Assembly (NCBI GenBank): GCA_009929175.1
Contig: SABC01000010.1
Location: forward strand, 1 to 44,278
Source: Bacteroidia bacterium
Lineage (GTDB): Bacteria > Bacteroidota > Bacteroidia > Bacteroidales > UBA932
Reading direction: 5' to 3'
DNA length: 44,278 nucleotides
In this document: one piece after another, positions 1 to 9,367 of the stretch
Layout of the letters: each line of letters begins with the position of its first letter
Numbering within the stretch: the first letter of the stretch is position 1
Notes under the pieces: generated by a model
Seen by the model: only the letters and a program-made list of their open reading frames with translations
Databases searched by the model: none
What the model was told of the DNA's origin: nothing
Program-made: the position numbers and the translations under genes

Positions 1-972
1 GCAGTAAAGGGGACTACGGTAAATACCGATTTCCCAGGAATAAGTAAAGATCCTTTTCCTGGAAACTGCAGAGGCACTGATAAAACCAATCACCTTTTCT
101 GCAGGATCGGTAACACATTTAATATTACCCGCAATTTCGGAAGGTTGAGGAGCAAAGATTCCACCAATATCATCGGAATTCTTACGTATGTTCTCCCAGT
201 AAATATATCCCTCCCTGGTCAAAGCAATCTGAGAAAGCTGCATTGAGTACAGGTAATTGATTTTATTATCGGTGTTACCAATAGAAACCAACTTCTTTTG
301 AAACACCCTGTCTTCGCTCAAATGTTCGGTAGATGCAATGAGGATGTCCCGGGAAACCGAATGGTTCCAACAAGTATTCCTGTTGTCTTCGTGGGGGATC
401 TCATATATCTTCTTACTGTTGGGTTCATATTCGAACATAGAGTAGATATAGGAGTTAAACTCCCAATCTTCCCGGAAACTCCACATATAATAGTTGGTCT
501 TTTTCAAAGGATCATGGCTGTTAACATGAAAAGTCACCTCAGTGGAGTCCTTGCTCAGTGTAAAGCCGATTTCGTCTATCTCCGGAGAGATTTTTACCGG
601 CACAAAATCCGATTCATAAACTTTTCCCTCCACATTGACGACAAGCCTGTAGTTATCCCTCACATCGGCACCAGCTGTGTTGATCTCATAAACAACTTTA
701 TCCCCGCTGACAACTCTCCTGGAGTAGTATTTCTCTCCTTTATCGCTCTCAACCCATACCTGGGCCATCTTTACATATTCAACCCCTTCCGGCTCATCCA
801 GTGCCTTGGAGTGACTCAGGACAACTCGGGTAAAATCATTGACCAGGATATTACCCTCAATTACAAGCATCCGCTCATTAAATACAACCCCCTCCGGTTC
901 GAAAGGTGTCACACAACTGCTCACCAATCCCATAAAGGACAACATGGAAACCAATATCAAAAACTTCTTCAT
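1..972 (-). CDS. DUF4249-type lipoprotein, 3' end cut by the window edge
   Basis: An open frame of 324 codons starts at an ATG (970-972, read on the minus strand) and reaches base 1 without a stop, so the C-terminus lies outside. The product begins with a hydrophobic signal ending in the lipobox LVSSC at about residues 16-20, so it should be a lipid-anchored envelope protein. After the cysteine come the segment TPFEPEG and an Ig-like beta-rich region (LVIEGNILVNDF), typical of DUF4249 proteins. In Bacteroidota these sit beside TonB-dependent receptors and are thought to be surface partners of the receptor; the ligand is unknown. Only 8 bases separate it from the upstream receptor gene, so the two are very probably co-transcribed. 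The family call is from recognition of the pattern, not from a search. Confidence 0.8.
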   Translation of the reverse strand, partial: MKKFLILVSMLSFMGLVSSCVTPFEPEGVVFNERMLVIEGNILVNDFTRVVLSHSKALDEPEGVEYVKMAQVWVESDKGEKYYSRRVVSGDKVVYEINTAGADVRDNYRLVVNVEGKVYESDFVPVKISPEIDEIGFTLSKDSTEVTFHVNSHDPLKKTNYYMWSFREDWEFNSYIYSMFEYEPNSKKIYEIPHEDNRNTCWNHSVSRDILIASTEHLSEDRVFQKKLVSIGNTDNKINYLYSMQLSQIALTREGYIYWENIRKNSDDIGGIFAPQPSEIAGNIKCVTDPAEKVIGFISASAVSRKRIFTYSWEIGIYRSPLYC

Positions 973-980
973 AAGAAATG

Positions 981-3731
981 TTAAAACTTAATGTTATATG
1001 TAATGTACGGAATGGGAGCACCAAAGATCGAAAGTTTGTATCCCTGGATCTTACGCCCCGAATTTGTGTCATAGTAAACCGAGAAGGCATTCTTTCTGCC
1101 GGTCACGTTGTATACACCAATTGTGATTGTGCTATAGGTAAACAGAGTCAAATTGTGACTCGGCTCAATATTGATTGAAAAATCCATCCGGAAGTAATCC
1201 GGAATCCGGTAGGCATTCCTTTCGGAGTAATATAGTCTGTAACCATCACCATAATAATACTTGGCAATGGGAATCGTGACAGGCCGCCCGGTAGAATAAT
1301 CCAAATTAAACGAAATGCTGAATCTTTGTGTAAACTTGTAATTACCAATTAACTTAATATCATGAGGTTTATCATATGCAGCATTGTACCAGTCACCACC
1401 ATTAACAGAGTAAGACTCTTTTTCGCCACTCTCACGCAATTGTGTCCTGGAGTATGTATATGACAACCAACCATTGAGTTTGCCAAGAGGCTTCTTTGCC
1501 AATACCTCGATGCCATATGCCCTGCCGGTTGTCTTAAGGACATCCCTCTCAATGCTCTCATTCATATTGAGTATTGCTCCGCTTTTATAATCCAGGTAAT
1601 TATTCATTTTCTTGTAATACCCCTCTACCGAGAGCTCAACCTTACTTCCAAAAATATTGGAATACAACCCTCCGGCAGCCTGCCATCCGTTTTGAGGTTC
1701 AATATTGGCATCACTAAGCTTCCAGATGTCAGTCGGAGATACCGAAGAGGTATTTGAAAGCATATGTATATACTGCTTCATACTGTTGAACCCGGCCTTA
1801 AAAGAGAGGTTATCTGTCAATGAGTACCTTGCAGAGATTCTGAACTCGGGATAGTGGTATGGTTTTACCATCGAACCCGCAGGAGTGAAAACGGTATCTG
1901 TGATTGATGATTCATCCCTTATTTCGTTACCATACTTATACCAGTTTTTTGGACCAAATGCCGAGTAAAAAGTGTACCTCAGCCCCAAGTCAATTGAAAG
2001 CCTGTCTGCAACATTCCAACTATCGCTGATATATAAGGAAACCTCAGCTGCTCTTTCTTTTTCCAGGGTACGGGCAACCACCAAAGACTCACCCGAGGCA
2101 GGTACAAGGGTGCCGGGAGCCAGGTTATAAAAAACAGAATTTATCCCGTAATTTACCGAATGTCTCTCATTCTTGAGCCAATTGAAATTGGCCTTGAGGA
2201 ATGCCTGACGTATGTCAAATTTCATATTATAGGCATTCACTTGATTACCTTTCTCTTCGGACTCATAATTGTACTGATCGTACCCGGCACTGACAACAAG
2301 GTTATGGCGATCATTTATAATATTCCTCCATTTAACCGACCAGTTCATATTGGAATAATTATAAGTGGTATCGGGATTGAATTTAAAACCATCTCCCGAA
2401 TAGTAACCATACAAATAAACAGTATTCCTGCTGTCAATCTTATGGTTCAGTCCAAGCGAAAAATCCTGGAAAGAAGCGGTACCGTTGTTGTACCCGCTCT
2501 CTTCCGGCAATAATTTAAGAATCCAGTTGGAGTAAGTGGTTCTGGCACCAAAAATAAAATTTGTCTTATCCTTGACTATAGGACCCTCCACATGCACCTT
2601 TCCTGTCAACAGACCTATACCTGCAGAGCCAGTAATCTTGTTGCTGTTACCGTTACGGCTGTTGATCTCCAGTACCGATGAGATCCGGCCACCATATTTT
2701 GCCGGTATAGTACTCTTGTACAACTCAATATCACTTACCACATCGGGATTGAATGCCGAAAAAAGGCCAAACAGGTGAGTGGGATTATACAACGTTCCTT
2801 CATTGAACAATATCAGGTTTTGGTCAGTGGCCCCACCCCTGACATTGAATCCACCCGACGACTCGCCCACAGATTTCACCCCGGGCAGGGTAAGTACTAT
2901 CTTCATCACATCCGCCTCTCCGAATGCAGCAGGAACATGCTTTATCCTGTCTATCCTCACCCTTTCCAGCCCTATCTGTGTACTTCTCATTTTTTGGGTA
3001 CTCTCGGCCGTTAGTACAATACCCTTCAAAGGATAAACCTTATCCTTTGCCAAGATATTAAGATCCCCGTCACCAAAGACCTCCAAGGTCAACTTAGCAT
3101 CCTCTAAGCCATAGCCCCTTATTTCCAGAGTATTTTGGCCAGGTGGCAGCAAAATCCTATAGAAGCCGAAGGCATCCGTTGTAGTAGCTGTATTTGGAGC
3201 CGCAATAAAGACAGAGGCCCCAGGTATCGGTTCACCGGTATCAATGTTGGTTACATAACCTGTCAATACAGCCCTTCCGGATCCCTTTGGCGAATTCGGA
3301 TCCCCAATCTTGTATACCTTGTTGTCAAAACGGGCGACGTTGTCACTGTATGTCACAGCACCCAAATAATCACTTGAGGCACCGCTTTTGTTTTTATCGA
3401 AAAAATAACCCTCCGGCAGAGAAAGAAAAATCCCGACATTCTTAAGGAGATAAATATTGTTGTCGACAACCGTTACAGTGTAGCCGGTTCCTGCAAGAGC
3501 ACCTTCCAATCTCCTTTGCAGAGAATTATCACTGAAAGAAAGGGATACCTTGAATGTGTCAGCCGGGCTCTCCAGCCTGTAAAACAACTCAAAAGCTGTT
3601 CTTTCATTCACAACCCTCCTTAGAGAATCAAGGGTAATGTTATTGACTGTTATCTCTGTCTCATTTTTAACTTGCGCAAATGCGGCAAAAAAGATCAGGA
3701 TAAAGCAAATTAAAGTTGCTGTTTTTTTCAT
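981..3731 (-). CDS. TonB-dependent receptor with STN and carboxypeptidase-like regulatory domains
   Basis: This 916-residue outer-membrane transporter has a signal peptide at 1-20 ending FAQ, then an STN-like domain at about 28-98 (NITLDSLRRVVNE), a carboxypeptidase-regulatory-like beta domain at about 155-235 (TGYVTNIDTGEPIPGASV), a plug domain at about 255-360 (VRGGATDQNLILFNEG, then YGGRISSVLEI) and a beta-barrel to the C-terminus ending in Phe, as outer-membrane barrels usually do. The STN domain often marks receptors that signal to an anti-sigma factor, but no FecR or sigma-factor gene is visible here. It sits one base after an orphan exported protein and 8 bases before a DUF4249 lipoprotein, so the three look like one uptake operon. 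The substrate cannot be read from the sequence. Confidence 0.93.
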   Translation of the reverse strand: MKKTATLICFILIFFAAFAQVKNETEITVNNITLDSLRRVVNERTAFELFYRLESPADTFKVSLSFSDNSLQRRLEGALAGTGYTVTVVDNNIYLLKNVGIFLSLPEGYFFDKNKSGASSDYLGAVTYSDNVARFDNKVYKIGDPNSPKGSGRAVLTGYVTNIDTGEPIPGASVFIAAPNTATTTDAFGFYRILLPPGQNTLEIRGYGLEDAKLTLEVFGDGDLNILAKDKVYPLKGIVLTAESTQKMRSTQIGLERVRIDRIKHVPAAFGEADVMKIVLTLPGVKSVGESSGGFNVRGGATDQNLILFNEGTLYNPTHLFGLFSAFNPDVVSDIELYKSTIPAKYGGRISSVLEINSRNGNSNKITGSAGIGLLTGKVHVEGPIVKDKTNFIFGARTTYSNWILKLLPEESGYNNGTASFQDFSLGLNHKIDSRNTVYLYGYYSGDGFKFNPDTTYNYSNMNWSVKWRNIINDRHNLVVSAGYDQYNYESEEKGNQVNAYNMKFDIRQAFLKANFNWLKNERHSVNYGINSVFYNLAPGTLVPASGESLVVARTLEKERAAEVSLYISDSWNVADRLSIDLGLRYTFYSAFGPKNWYKYGNEIRDESSITDTVFTPAGSMVKPYHYPEFRISARYSLTDNLSFKAGFNSMKQYIHMLSNTSSVSPTDIWKLSDANIEPQNGWQAAGGLYSNIFGSKVELSVEGYYKKMNNYLDYKSGAILNMNESIERDVLKTTGRAYGIEVLAKKPLGKLNGWLSYTYSRTQLRESGEKESYSVNGGDWYNAAYDKPHDIKLIGNYKFTQRFSISFNLDYSTGRPVTIPIAKYYYGDGYRLYYSERNAYRIPDYFRMDFSINIEPSHNLTLFTYSTITIGVYNVTGRKNAFSVYYDTNSGRKIQGYKLSIFGAPIPYITYNIKF

Positions 3732-3732
3732 T

Positions 3733-4476
3733 TTAACGAGATAACAAAGTAGAATTTATATACTGTAAAAGGGCATTGTAGGAATTGTCCCTGTTATTGC
3801 GGACATCAAAAATATTACCCCTCACAAACTTCCTGACCGAAGACCTTGGTAATTCATAAAACCTCCATATATCGGACAGCCGTCTAATCTGAACCATTTT
3901 GTCCTCCGATAACATGTAATACTGAGTGGTCGGGAAAAAGATCCTTTCGATCTGGTTTTTGGAAGAGGTGCTCAAAGATTGGTTGATTTTTTCTTCGTAA
4001 ATTTTCCTGATTTTCTTTAACATCCTAACACCATCCCCTTCCCATAACAACTGGTAGTAACCACTCTCCAAAGAATAGGAAGGAGCATCCTCAGAAAGGT
4101 TGGAAGCATACTGGTTAATATTTATAAACAATCTGTCTCCAATTCGGAACTCCGAAACAAAATCCTTGTTCAGGATAACCACTTTACCTATATGATTGTC
4201 TATAACATACAACTCATCCAAATGGCTGTTTAGGTTAAGTCTGACATCTTTGTACAATTTCCCGTTATACACAACATTACCATCTTCAAATGTTTCGGAA
4301 TATGCGTAATATGTCCCGGTAAACCCAAATCCATAAACCAAAGGCGAAGCTCCACGTAAAAGGTTGATAAGGTCAGATGCATTTTCCCTGTATAAAAAGT
4401 AGTCATCCTTATCCTGGGCGTAGGTATTCACAGAGGCAACGGAGAGCATAAACAGCAACAACAGATATCTTATCAT
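3733..4476 (-). CDS. Exported protein of unknown function, first gene of the TonB/DUF4249 operon
   Basis: The 247-residue product starts with a clear signal peptide (MIRYLLLLFMLSVASVNTYA, cleavage near AQ at 20-21) and has no lipobox cysteine, so it is probably periplasmic. I do not recognise a family. The mature part is rich in Tyr, Asn and charged residues, with several aromatic beta-strand-like stretches (for example ASPLVYGFGFTGTYYAY), then a more helical C-terminal half with many Arg and Lys residues. One base separates its stop from the ATG of the TonB-dependent receptor, which implies translational coupling. By position it may be an accessory or sensing component of that receptor; this is inference. 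No consensus TAnnTTTG promoter was found just upstream. Confidence 0.75.
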   Translation of the reverse strand: MIRYLLLLFMLSVASVNTYAQDKDDYFLYRENASDLINLLRGASPLVYGFGFTGTYYAYSETFEDGNVVYNGKLYKDVRLNLNSHLDELYVIDNHIGKVVILNKDFVSEFRIGDRLFININQYASNLSEDAPSYSLESGYYQLLWEGDGVRMLKKIRKIYEEKINQSLSTSSKNQIERIFFPTTQYYMLSEDKMVQIRRLSDIWRFYELPRSSVRKFVRGNIFDVRNNRDNSYNALLQYINSTLLSR

Positions 4477-4629
4477 AACAGATTAATTAAATTTGCATTA
4501 TGTTTGAAAAAAGAGATGTAAATATACAAATAAGTACGACTTCCAATCATTCATAGTATACTTATTTAATGCAATACGATTTATAAAAGACAAACGCTAC
4601 ATTTAAATTCAAAATAACACAGTATATCA

Positions 4630-5160
4630 ATGGCAAATGACAACGATTTATATGCGGGACAAATTGATAACCACTCTATTATCAAAATTGACAAAGTACT
4701 TCAATATCTTACCAATCTGCATATTGATTACAAGGTCTGGTATCACCCACCCCTGCCCACCATAGAAGAGGCCCTGGAGTATTGGAAAGATATGCCCGGA
4801 ACCCATTGTAAAAATCTTTTCTTTAGAAATCACAAAGGCAACCGCCATTACCTTGTAATATTTGAATGTCACAAAGAATTGGATGTGAAAAACCTCGAAC
4901 AAAAACTAAAACAAGGAAAAATATCCTTTGCTTCACCCACCAGGATGGAAAAATACCTGGGAGTTACACCAGGATCAGTCACACCTTTTGGTCTTGTAAA
5001 CGATCATGAAAGACATGTAAAAGTATTCCTAGATAAAGACCTCAAAGAAACCGACTTTATCAGTTTCCATCCAAACGACAACAGAGCCAGCGTAGTAATA
5101 CCCTATCAAGGATTTATCAAATTCCTTGAAAACCGGGGAAACGAATATGAATATATCTAG
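4630..5160 (+). CDS. YbaK/ProX-type prolyl-tRNA editing protein
   Basis: The 176-residue protein matches the YbaK/aminoacyl-tRNA deacylase fold, in the ProX/PrdX subgroup that hydrolyses mischarged Ala-tRNA(Pro) in trans to prolyl-tRNA synthetase. Visible marks are the N-terminal HPPLPTIEEA at about 39-48, the conserved lysine in CKNLFF (Lys61) and the segment GVTPGSVTPFGL at 111-122, which forms the substrate pocket in this family. The length is close to the usual 160-180 residues. It stands alone on the plus strand, divergent from the TonB operon and convergent with the ribosomal operon. A near-consensus -7 element, TACATTTA, lies at 4598-4605, but no good -33 was seen. Family assignment is confident; the exact tRNA substrate is inferred from the family. 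Confidence 0.88.
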   Translation: MANDNDLYAGQIDNHSIIKIDKVLQYLTNLHIDYKVWYHPPLPTIEEALEYWKDMPGTHCKNLFFRNHKGNRHYLVIFECHKELDVKNLEQKLKQGKISFASPTRMEKYLGVTPGSVTPFGLVNDHERHVKVFLDKDLKETDFISFHPNDNRASVVIPYQGFIKFLENRGNEYEYI

Positions 5161-5179
5161 GGACAGCCAGCATTAAAGC

Positions 5180-5220
5180 ACAAATAAAAAACAAAAGCCG
5201 CCCTCTACATTAAGGCGGCT
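5180..5220 (-). terminator. Intrinsic terminator of the rplP-rplQ operon
   Basis: A perfect 7-bp stem, AGCCGCC at 5196-5202 pairing with GGCGGCT at 5214-5220, encloses an 11-base loop. Read on the minus strand it is followed by a T-rich run (5182-5195), the form of a Rho-independent terminator. It lies 29-53 bases past the rplQ stop. The plus-strand exit (CTTGTTTCCT) is less T-rich, so it should serve the ribosomal operon better than the convergent editing gene. Confidence 0.85.
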
Positions 5221-5248
5221 CTTGTTTCCTATATAGTACCAATAAACT

Positions 5249-5749
5249 CTATTCTGCCACAGTTGCTTCTTCGGCAGGCATTTCGGGTTTTTCAGTCTTG
5301 GGAGCTGCAGTAGCTGCAGTGGTTTTCTTGGCACGGCCACGGCGTGTAGTGCTCTTTTTGGCCTCAGGTTTGGCTGCAGCAAGTGCTGCCTCGTTGAAGT
5401 CAACAAGCTCAATCATTGCCATATCAGCTGCGTCACCCTGGCGGAAACCAAGTTTCAACACCCTTGTGTATCCACCCGGACGGTCCGCAATTTTTGGTGC
5501 AATTACACGGAACAACTCCGAAACAGCCTCTTTTTGCTTAAGGTAAGCAAAAACAGTACGGCGCGAATGAGTTGTATCGTCCTTAGATTTTGTCAGCAAG
5601 GGCTCAATATATTGTCTCAAAGCCTTTGCTTTGGCTTCGGTTGTCTCGATTCTTTTGTGAAGTATCAATGACGAAGCCATATTTGCCAACATCGCTTTAC
5701 GGTGTCCGCTCTTACGGCCCAGGTGGTTAAAAGATTTATTATGCCTCAT
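5249..5749 (-). CDS. rplQ: 50S ribosomal protein L17
   Basis: The 166-residue product starts [20 protein letters not shown], the hallmark start of L17, which sits near the polypeptide exit of the large subunit. The conserved core covers about residues 1-120. After it comes a 45-residue tail rich in Ala, Lys, Thr, Pro and Glu, a low-complexity extension that is common in Bacteroidota L17. It is the last gene of the operon. Its start overlaps the rpoA stop by 11 bases (5739-5749), so its translation is probably coupled to rpoA. The intrinsic terminator follows. Confidence 0.98.
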   Translation of the reverse strand: MRHNKSFNHLGRKSGHRKAMLANMASSLILHKRIETTEAKAKALRQYIEPLLTKSKDDTTHSRRTVFAYLKQKEAVSELFRVIAPKIADRPGGYTRVLKLGFRQGDAADMAMIELVDFNEAALAAAKPEAKKSTTRRGRAKKTTAATAAPKTEKPEMPAEEATVAE

Positions 5750-6749
5750 TTTTCAATACTTTCTTTTCAATATTAAACTTTGTTACGTCCATCCCAAAGT
5801 TGAGTCTGTACCTCTCAACCAGGCTGTCGATTTCGGAGAGTGATTTCTTTCCGAAGTTACGGAACTTCATCAACTCAGACCTCTGCAGAGAAACCAAGTC
5901 AGCAAGAGTATCTATCTCAGCTGCTTTTAGACAGTTGAGAGCCCTTACCGAAAGCTCCATATCGGCAAGCTTGGTCATAAGCAGATGCCTCATTCTCAAT
6001 GACTCCTCATCAAGTTCGTTACTCACTACCTCTACCGGAGTTTCAAGGGTAATTTTCTCATCGGAGAAAAGCATAAAGTGGTGGATAAGGATTTTGGCAG
6101 CCTCTTTAAGAGCATCTTTTGGGTGGATGGATCCGTCTGTTGTTATCTCTAAATTCAATTTCTCGTAGTCTGTCTTTTGCTCAACACGCCAGTTTTCAAC
6201 GGAGTACTTCACGTTTTTTATAGGAGTGAAGATAGCATCAATGGGAATCAGACCAAACGGAGCATCCTCAACACGATTCTCTTCTGCCGGTACGTAACCT
6301 CTACCCTTTCCTATCCTGAGTTCAATGGAAAGATTAACCGAAGGCTCCATAGAACAAATATGCAGCTCGGGGTTGAGTACTTTGAACGAAGAAAGCTGCT
6401 TGGAGATCTCTTCGGCGGTAAACTGTTGTTTCCCGCTAACCGAAATGTTAACGATTTCTGTCTCCTCGCCCTCGATCATACGCTTGAAGCGTACTTGCTT
6501 TAGGTTGAGCACGATATCCACTACAGTTTCGATGACACCTGGTATGGTTGCAAACTCGTGATCCACACCTTGTATCCGTATAGCTGTGATGGCATGCCCT
6601 TCAAGGGACGATAACAGAATCCGGCGCAATGCGTTTCCAACTGTTATGCCATAACCTGGCTCCAACGGGCGGAACTCAAAGCGACCGAATGTTTCGGTAG
6701 CGTCAAGCATTATTACCTTATCGGGTTTTTGAAATGCTAAAATTGCCAT
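5739..6749 (-). CDS. rpoA: DNA-directed RNA polymerase subunit alpha
   Basis: The 336-residue protein has both alpha domains: an N-terminal assembly domain (about 1-235, with [20 protein letters not shown] and RRILLSS) and a C-terminal domain with the helix-hairpin-helix set near 260-320 ([16 protein letters not shown], then [12 protein letters not shown]), which contacts upstream promoter DNA and activators. Length is normal for the family. It lies between rpsD (7 bases upstream) and rplQ (11-base overlap), the usual order in bacterial alpha operons. The start [11 protein letters not shown] follows the rpsD stop closely, which supports it. Confidence 0.99.
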   Translation of the reverse strand: MAILAFQKPDKVIMLDATETFGRFEFRPLEPGYGITVGNALRRILLSSLEGHAITAIRIQGVDHEFATIPGVIETVVDIVLNLKQVRFKRMIEGEETEIVNISVSGKQQFTAEEISKQLSSFKVLNPELHICSMEPSVNLSIELRIGKGRGYVPAEENRVEDAPFGLIPIDAIFTPIKNVKYSVENWRVEQKTDYEKLNLEITTDGSIHPKDALKEAAKILIHHFMLFSDEKITLETPVEVVSNELDEESLRMRHLLMTKLADMELSVRALNCLKAAEIDTLADLVSLQRSELMKFRNFGKKSLSEIDSLVERYRLNFGMDVTKFNIEKKVLKNEA

Positions 6750-6756
6750 TATAATT

Positions 6757-7362
6757 TTATTTAGAGTATAACTCGACTATTAATTGCTCGTTGATAGTTT
6801 CGGGAACCTCGCTTCTTATAGGCATGTTAAGGTACTTGCCGGTAAGGGATGCTCCGTCCCACTCTATCCACGAAAATCTTGCGCTGCCACGAGATATGCT
6901 CTCCTGGATAATTTCCAGGCTCTTTGATCTTTCGCGAACAGCAATTACATCACCGGCCTTCACTATTGAAGAAGGGATGTTGCACAACTCACCGTTAAGC
7001 ATGATATGACGGTGGGTAACCAATTGTCTTGCAGCAGCACGACTAGGGGCAATACCCATCCTGTAAACCAAATTGTCTAACCGTGATTCCAGAAGCAAAA
7101 CCAGGTTCTCACCTTTACGGCCCTTCATCCTGGAAGCCTTCTCGTAAAGGTTCCTGAATTGTCTCTCAAACAAACCGTAGGTGTACTTTACTTTTTGCTT
7201 TTCTTTCAACTGGATTCCATACTCCGATGTCTTCTTGCGTTTCTTTGCAATACCATGCTGACCCGGAGGGTAATTCTTTTTCTCGTAACTTTTATCGGGA
7301 CCAAAAATAGGTTCTCCAAATTTGCGGGCTATTTTGGTAGTAGGCCCTGTATATCTTGCCAT
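6757..7362 (-). CDS. rpsD: 30S ribosomal protein S4
   Basis: The 201-residue product begins [20 protein letters not shown] and carries the S4 RNA-binding domain at about 92-155 ([20 protein letters not shown]). S4 binds 16S rRNA early in 30S assembly. The N-terminal region has no zinc-ligand cysteines, so it is the zinc-free form. It sits 30 bases after rpsK and 7 bases before rpoA, as in other alpha operons, where S4 often controls translation of its own operon. No obvious leader pseudoknot could be judged by eye. Confidence 0.99.
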   Translation of the reverse strand: MARYTGPTTKIARKFGEPIFGPDKSYEKKNYPPGQHGIAKKRKKTSEYGIQLKEKQKVKYTYGLFERQFRNLYEKASRMKGRKGENLVLLLESRLDNLVYRMGIAPSRAAARQLVTHRHIMLNGELCNIPSSIVKAGDVIAVRERSKSLEIIQESISRGSARFSWIEWDGASLTGKYLNMPIRSEVPETINEQLIVELYSK

Positions 7363-7392
7363 GTTAAATCGTTTATTATGAATTCAAAAAGG

Positions 7393-7785
7393 TTAAACTC
7401 TACGACGTCCTTTAGGACGGCATCCATTATGAGGTACAGGAGTAACGTCAATAATCTCAGTTACTTCGATACCTGCTCCGTGAATAGTACGGATTGCAGA
7501 CTCACGTCCGGCTCCTGGCCCTTTCACATAGACCTTAACCTTACGAAGACCTAAATCATAAGCCACTTTGGCACAATCTTCGGCAGCTGTCTGTGCTGCG
7601 TAGGGAGTATTCTTCTTAGAACCCCTGAATCCCATTTTCCCTGCAGACGACCAGCTTATAACCTGGCCGGTAGCATTTGTCAGAGATACTATGATATTGT
7701 TGAAAGTAGACGAAATATGCGCCTGACCGTAGGCCTCTACCTTTACAACTTTTTTCTTATTTGATGTTCCTGTCTTTTTTGCCAT
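7393..7785 (-). CDS. rpsK: 30S ribosomal protein S11
   Basis: The 130-residue protein has the S11 signature segments: [19 protein letters not shown] near 22-40, [15 protein letters not shown] near 52-66 and [13 protein letters not shown] near 87-99, plus the basic C-terminus [12 protein letters not shown]11 lies on the platform of the small subunit and contacts mRNA upstream of the P site. It follows rpsM by 10 bases and precedes rpsD by 30. The Lys/Val-rich start [16 protein letters not shown] is typical of Bacteroidota S11. Confidence 0.99.
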   Translation of the reverse strand: MAKKTGTSNKKKVVKVEAYGQAHISSTFNNIIVSLTNATGQVISWSSAGKMGFRGSKKNTPYAAQTAAEDCAKVAYDLGLRKVKVYVKGPGAGRESAIRTIHGAGIEVTEIIDVTPVPHNGCRPKGRRRV

Positions 7786-7795
7786 GATCTAGGTT

Positions 7796-8173
7796 CTATT
7801 TAGTTGCTTTCTTCTTGTTAGCTACAGTTTTCTTCTTACCCTTACGTGTACGGGCATTATTCTTGGTAGACTGACCGCGAACAGGAAGCCCGAGACGATG
7901 ACGGATACCCCTGTAACATCCGATATCCATCAAACGTTTGATGTTCATTTGAACCACAGAGCGAAGTTCTCCCTCTATTTTATACTCACCTGCAATTGTT
8001 TGTCTTATTGCAGCTATCTGATCGTCATTCCAGTCCTTAACTTTAGTACTTAGATCGATGCCGTTTTTGGCAAGGATCTGTTGTGCCGAACTGCGGCCGA
8101 TCCCGAAGATATAGGTAAGACCTATCTCTCCGCGCTTGTTTTTTGGTAAATCAACTCCGGCTATACGTGCCAT
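7796..8173 (-). CDS. rpsM: 30S ribosomal protein S13
   Basis: The 125-residue product begins [20 protein letters not shown] and contains the S13 helix-two-turn-helix region ([20 protein letters not shown]), the [16 protein letters not shown] motif and a strongly basic tail that reaches towards the P-site tRNA. It is a 30S head protein that contacts 50S proteins across the subunit interface. It follows rpmJ by 36 bases and precedes rpsK by 10, the standard order. Confidence 0.99.
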   Translation of the reverse strand: MARIAGVDLPKNKRGEIGLTYIFGIGRSSAQQILAKNGIDLSTKVKDWNDDQIAAIRQTIAGEYKIEGELRSVVQMNIKRLMDIGCYRGIRHRLGLPVRGQSTKNNARTRKGKKKTVANKKKATK

Positions 8174-8209
8174 AATTTATTCTATTCTCTTTATTGTTTA
8201 CAATTAATA

Positions 8210-8326
8210 TTATCCTTGACGCATCTTGAATTTTGGATTCTTTTTGCAAATTACGTAGAGGCGACCTTTACGCTTCACTATTTTGCAATCTTCGCTGCGC
8301 TTTTTAATGGATGCTTTTACTTTCAT
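8210..8326 (-). CDS. rpmJ: 50S ribosomal protein L36
   Basis: A short frame encodes 38 residues, from [16 protein letters not shown] to PKFKMRQG, the full length of L36. L36 normally binds zinc with three Cys and one His. Here only the cysteines at about 14 and 27 remain; the first cysteine position is Ser and the histidine position is Lys, so the site is degenerate and the protein is probably zinc-free, as in many Bacteroidota. It lies between infA (12 bases upstream) and rpsM (36 bases downstream), its usual place. Confidence 0.96.
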   Translation of the reverse strand: MKVKASIKKRSEDCKIVKRKGRLYVICKKNPKFKMRQG

Positions 8327-8338
8327 GTTATTTAATTT

Positions 8339-8557
8339 TTATTTGTATCTGAAAGAAATTCTTCCTTTTGTTAAATCATAAGGCGACATTTCAACCCTGA
8401 CCCGGTCCCCTGGGAGGATGCGGATATAGTGCATTCTCATTTTACCGGAGATATGGGCAATTATTACGTGCCCATTGTCCAGTTCTACGCGAAACATCGC
8501 GTTTGACAGAGCTTCAATTATTGTTCCCTCTTTTTCAATAGCAGCTTGTTTTGCCAT
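8339..8557 (-). CDS. infA: Translation initiation factor IF-1
   Basis: The 72-residue protein has the single OB-fold of IF-1, with the typical segments [34 protein letters not shown] and [22 protein letters not shown]-1 binds the A site of the 30S subunit during initiation. Length is exact for the family. It sits 14 bases after map and 12 bases before rpmJ, the common secY-map-infA-rpmJ order. An AAGGA purine run lies a few bases upstream of its ATG. Confidence 0.98.
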   Translation of the reverse strand: MAKQAAIEKEGTIIEALSNAMFRVELDNGHVIIAHISGKMRMHYIRILPGDRVRVEMSPYDLTKGRISFRYK

Positions 8558-8571
8558 TTAATCCTTAAGAT

Positions 8572-9342
8572 TTAAATATTAATATTTTCAATGTACCCGA
8601 ATGTAGACAAGACTTTTGGAGTATTACCATCAATTGCAACCATCAACTCAAAGTGTGCAGAGTTTTTGCCATCTGCAGTGCTGAGCGTCCAGCCATCATC
8701 GTGCAATACAACGGACCGGCTCCCTGCATTGACCATAGGTTCAATGCATATCACCATACCATCTGCCAGTTTTTTCCCCGACCCCCGGTTGCCGTAATTT
8801 GGCACCTCGGGCGATTCGTGGAGATTTCTGCCAATTCCGTGCCCAACCATCTCCCGCACAACGGTAAAACCGTTTTTCTCTACATGTTGTTGGACTGCAC
8901 TGGAAATATCCCCGACACGATTCCCGGCAACTGCCTTTTCAATACCACGAAACAAAGATTCCTTGGTAACCTTAAGCAGTTTAGCCGTCTCATCCGAAAC
9001 ATTTCCAACGGTAAATGTGTAGGCAGAGTCCCCGTAATAACCCTTTAGACGAGTACCACAATCGACAGAGATAATATCTCCCTCCTTAAGGCGGTACTCC
9101 GAAGCAAATCCATGTACGATAACATCGTTCACAGAAATGCAAAGGGTGTACGGGAATCCTCCGTAACCAAGGAACGCTGGCTCAGCACCATTGTCGCGGA
9201 TAAAGGTTTCGGCAATCTTGTCAAGCTCCAGGGTTGTTATACCGGGAACAATGTTTTTGCCAACCTCCGCAAGAGTCCTTGATACCAAATCGCCGTTAAG
9301 CTTTAGTATCTCAATCTCTTCCTTGGTTTTATAACTTATCAT
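8572..9342 (-). CDS. map: Type I methionine aminopeptidase
   Basis: The 256-residue cytosolic enzyme removes the N-terminal methionine from nascent proteins. All expected residues are visible: His77 (VIVHGFA), metal ligands Asp94 (ISVDCGT), Asp105 (YYGDSAYTF), His168 (VGHGIGRNLHE), Glu201 (ICIEPMV) and Glu232 (HFELMVA). No N-terminal zinc-finger extension is present, as in other bacterial type I enzymes. It is placed between secY (25 bases upstream) and infA, as in most Bacteroidota spc clusters, so it is co-expressed with ribosome and secretion genes. Confidence 0.98.
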   Translation of the reverse strand: MISYKTKEEIEILKLNGDLVSRTLAEVGKNIVPGITTLELDKIAETFIRDNGAEPAFLGYGGFPYTLCISVNDVIVHGFASEYRLKEGDIISVDCGTRLKGYYGDSAYTFTVGNVSDETAKLLKVTKESLFRGIEKAVAGNRVGDISSAVQQHVEKNGFTVVREMVGHGIGRNLHESPEVPNYGNRGSGKKLADGMVICIEPMVNAGSRSVVLHDDGWTLSTADGKNSAHFELMVAIDGNTPKVLSTFGYIENINI

Positions 9343-9367
9343 TATTCAAAGAACTTTGAAGATTCAA

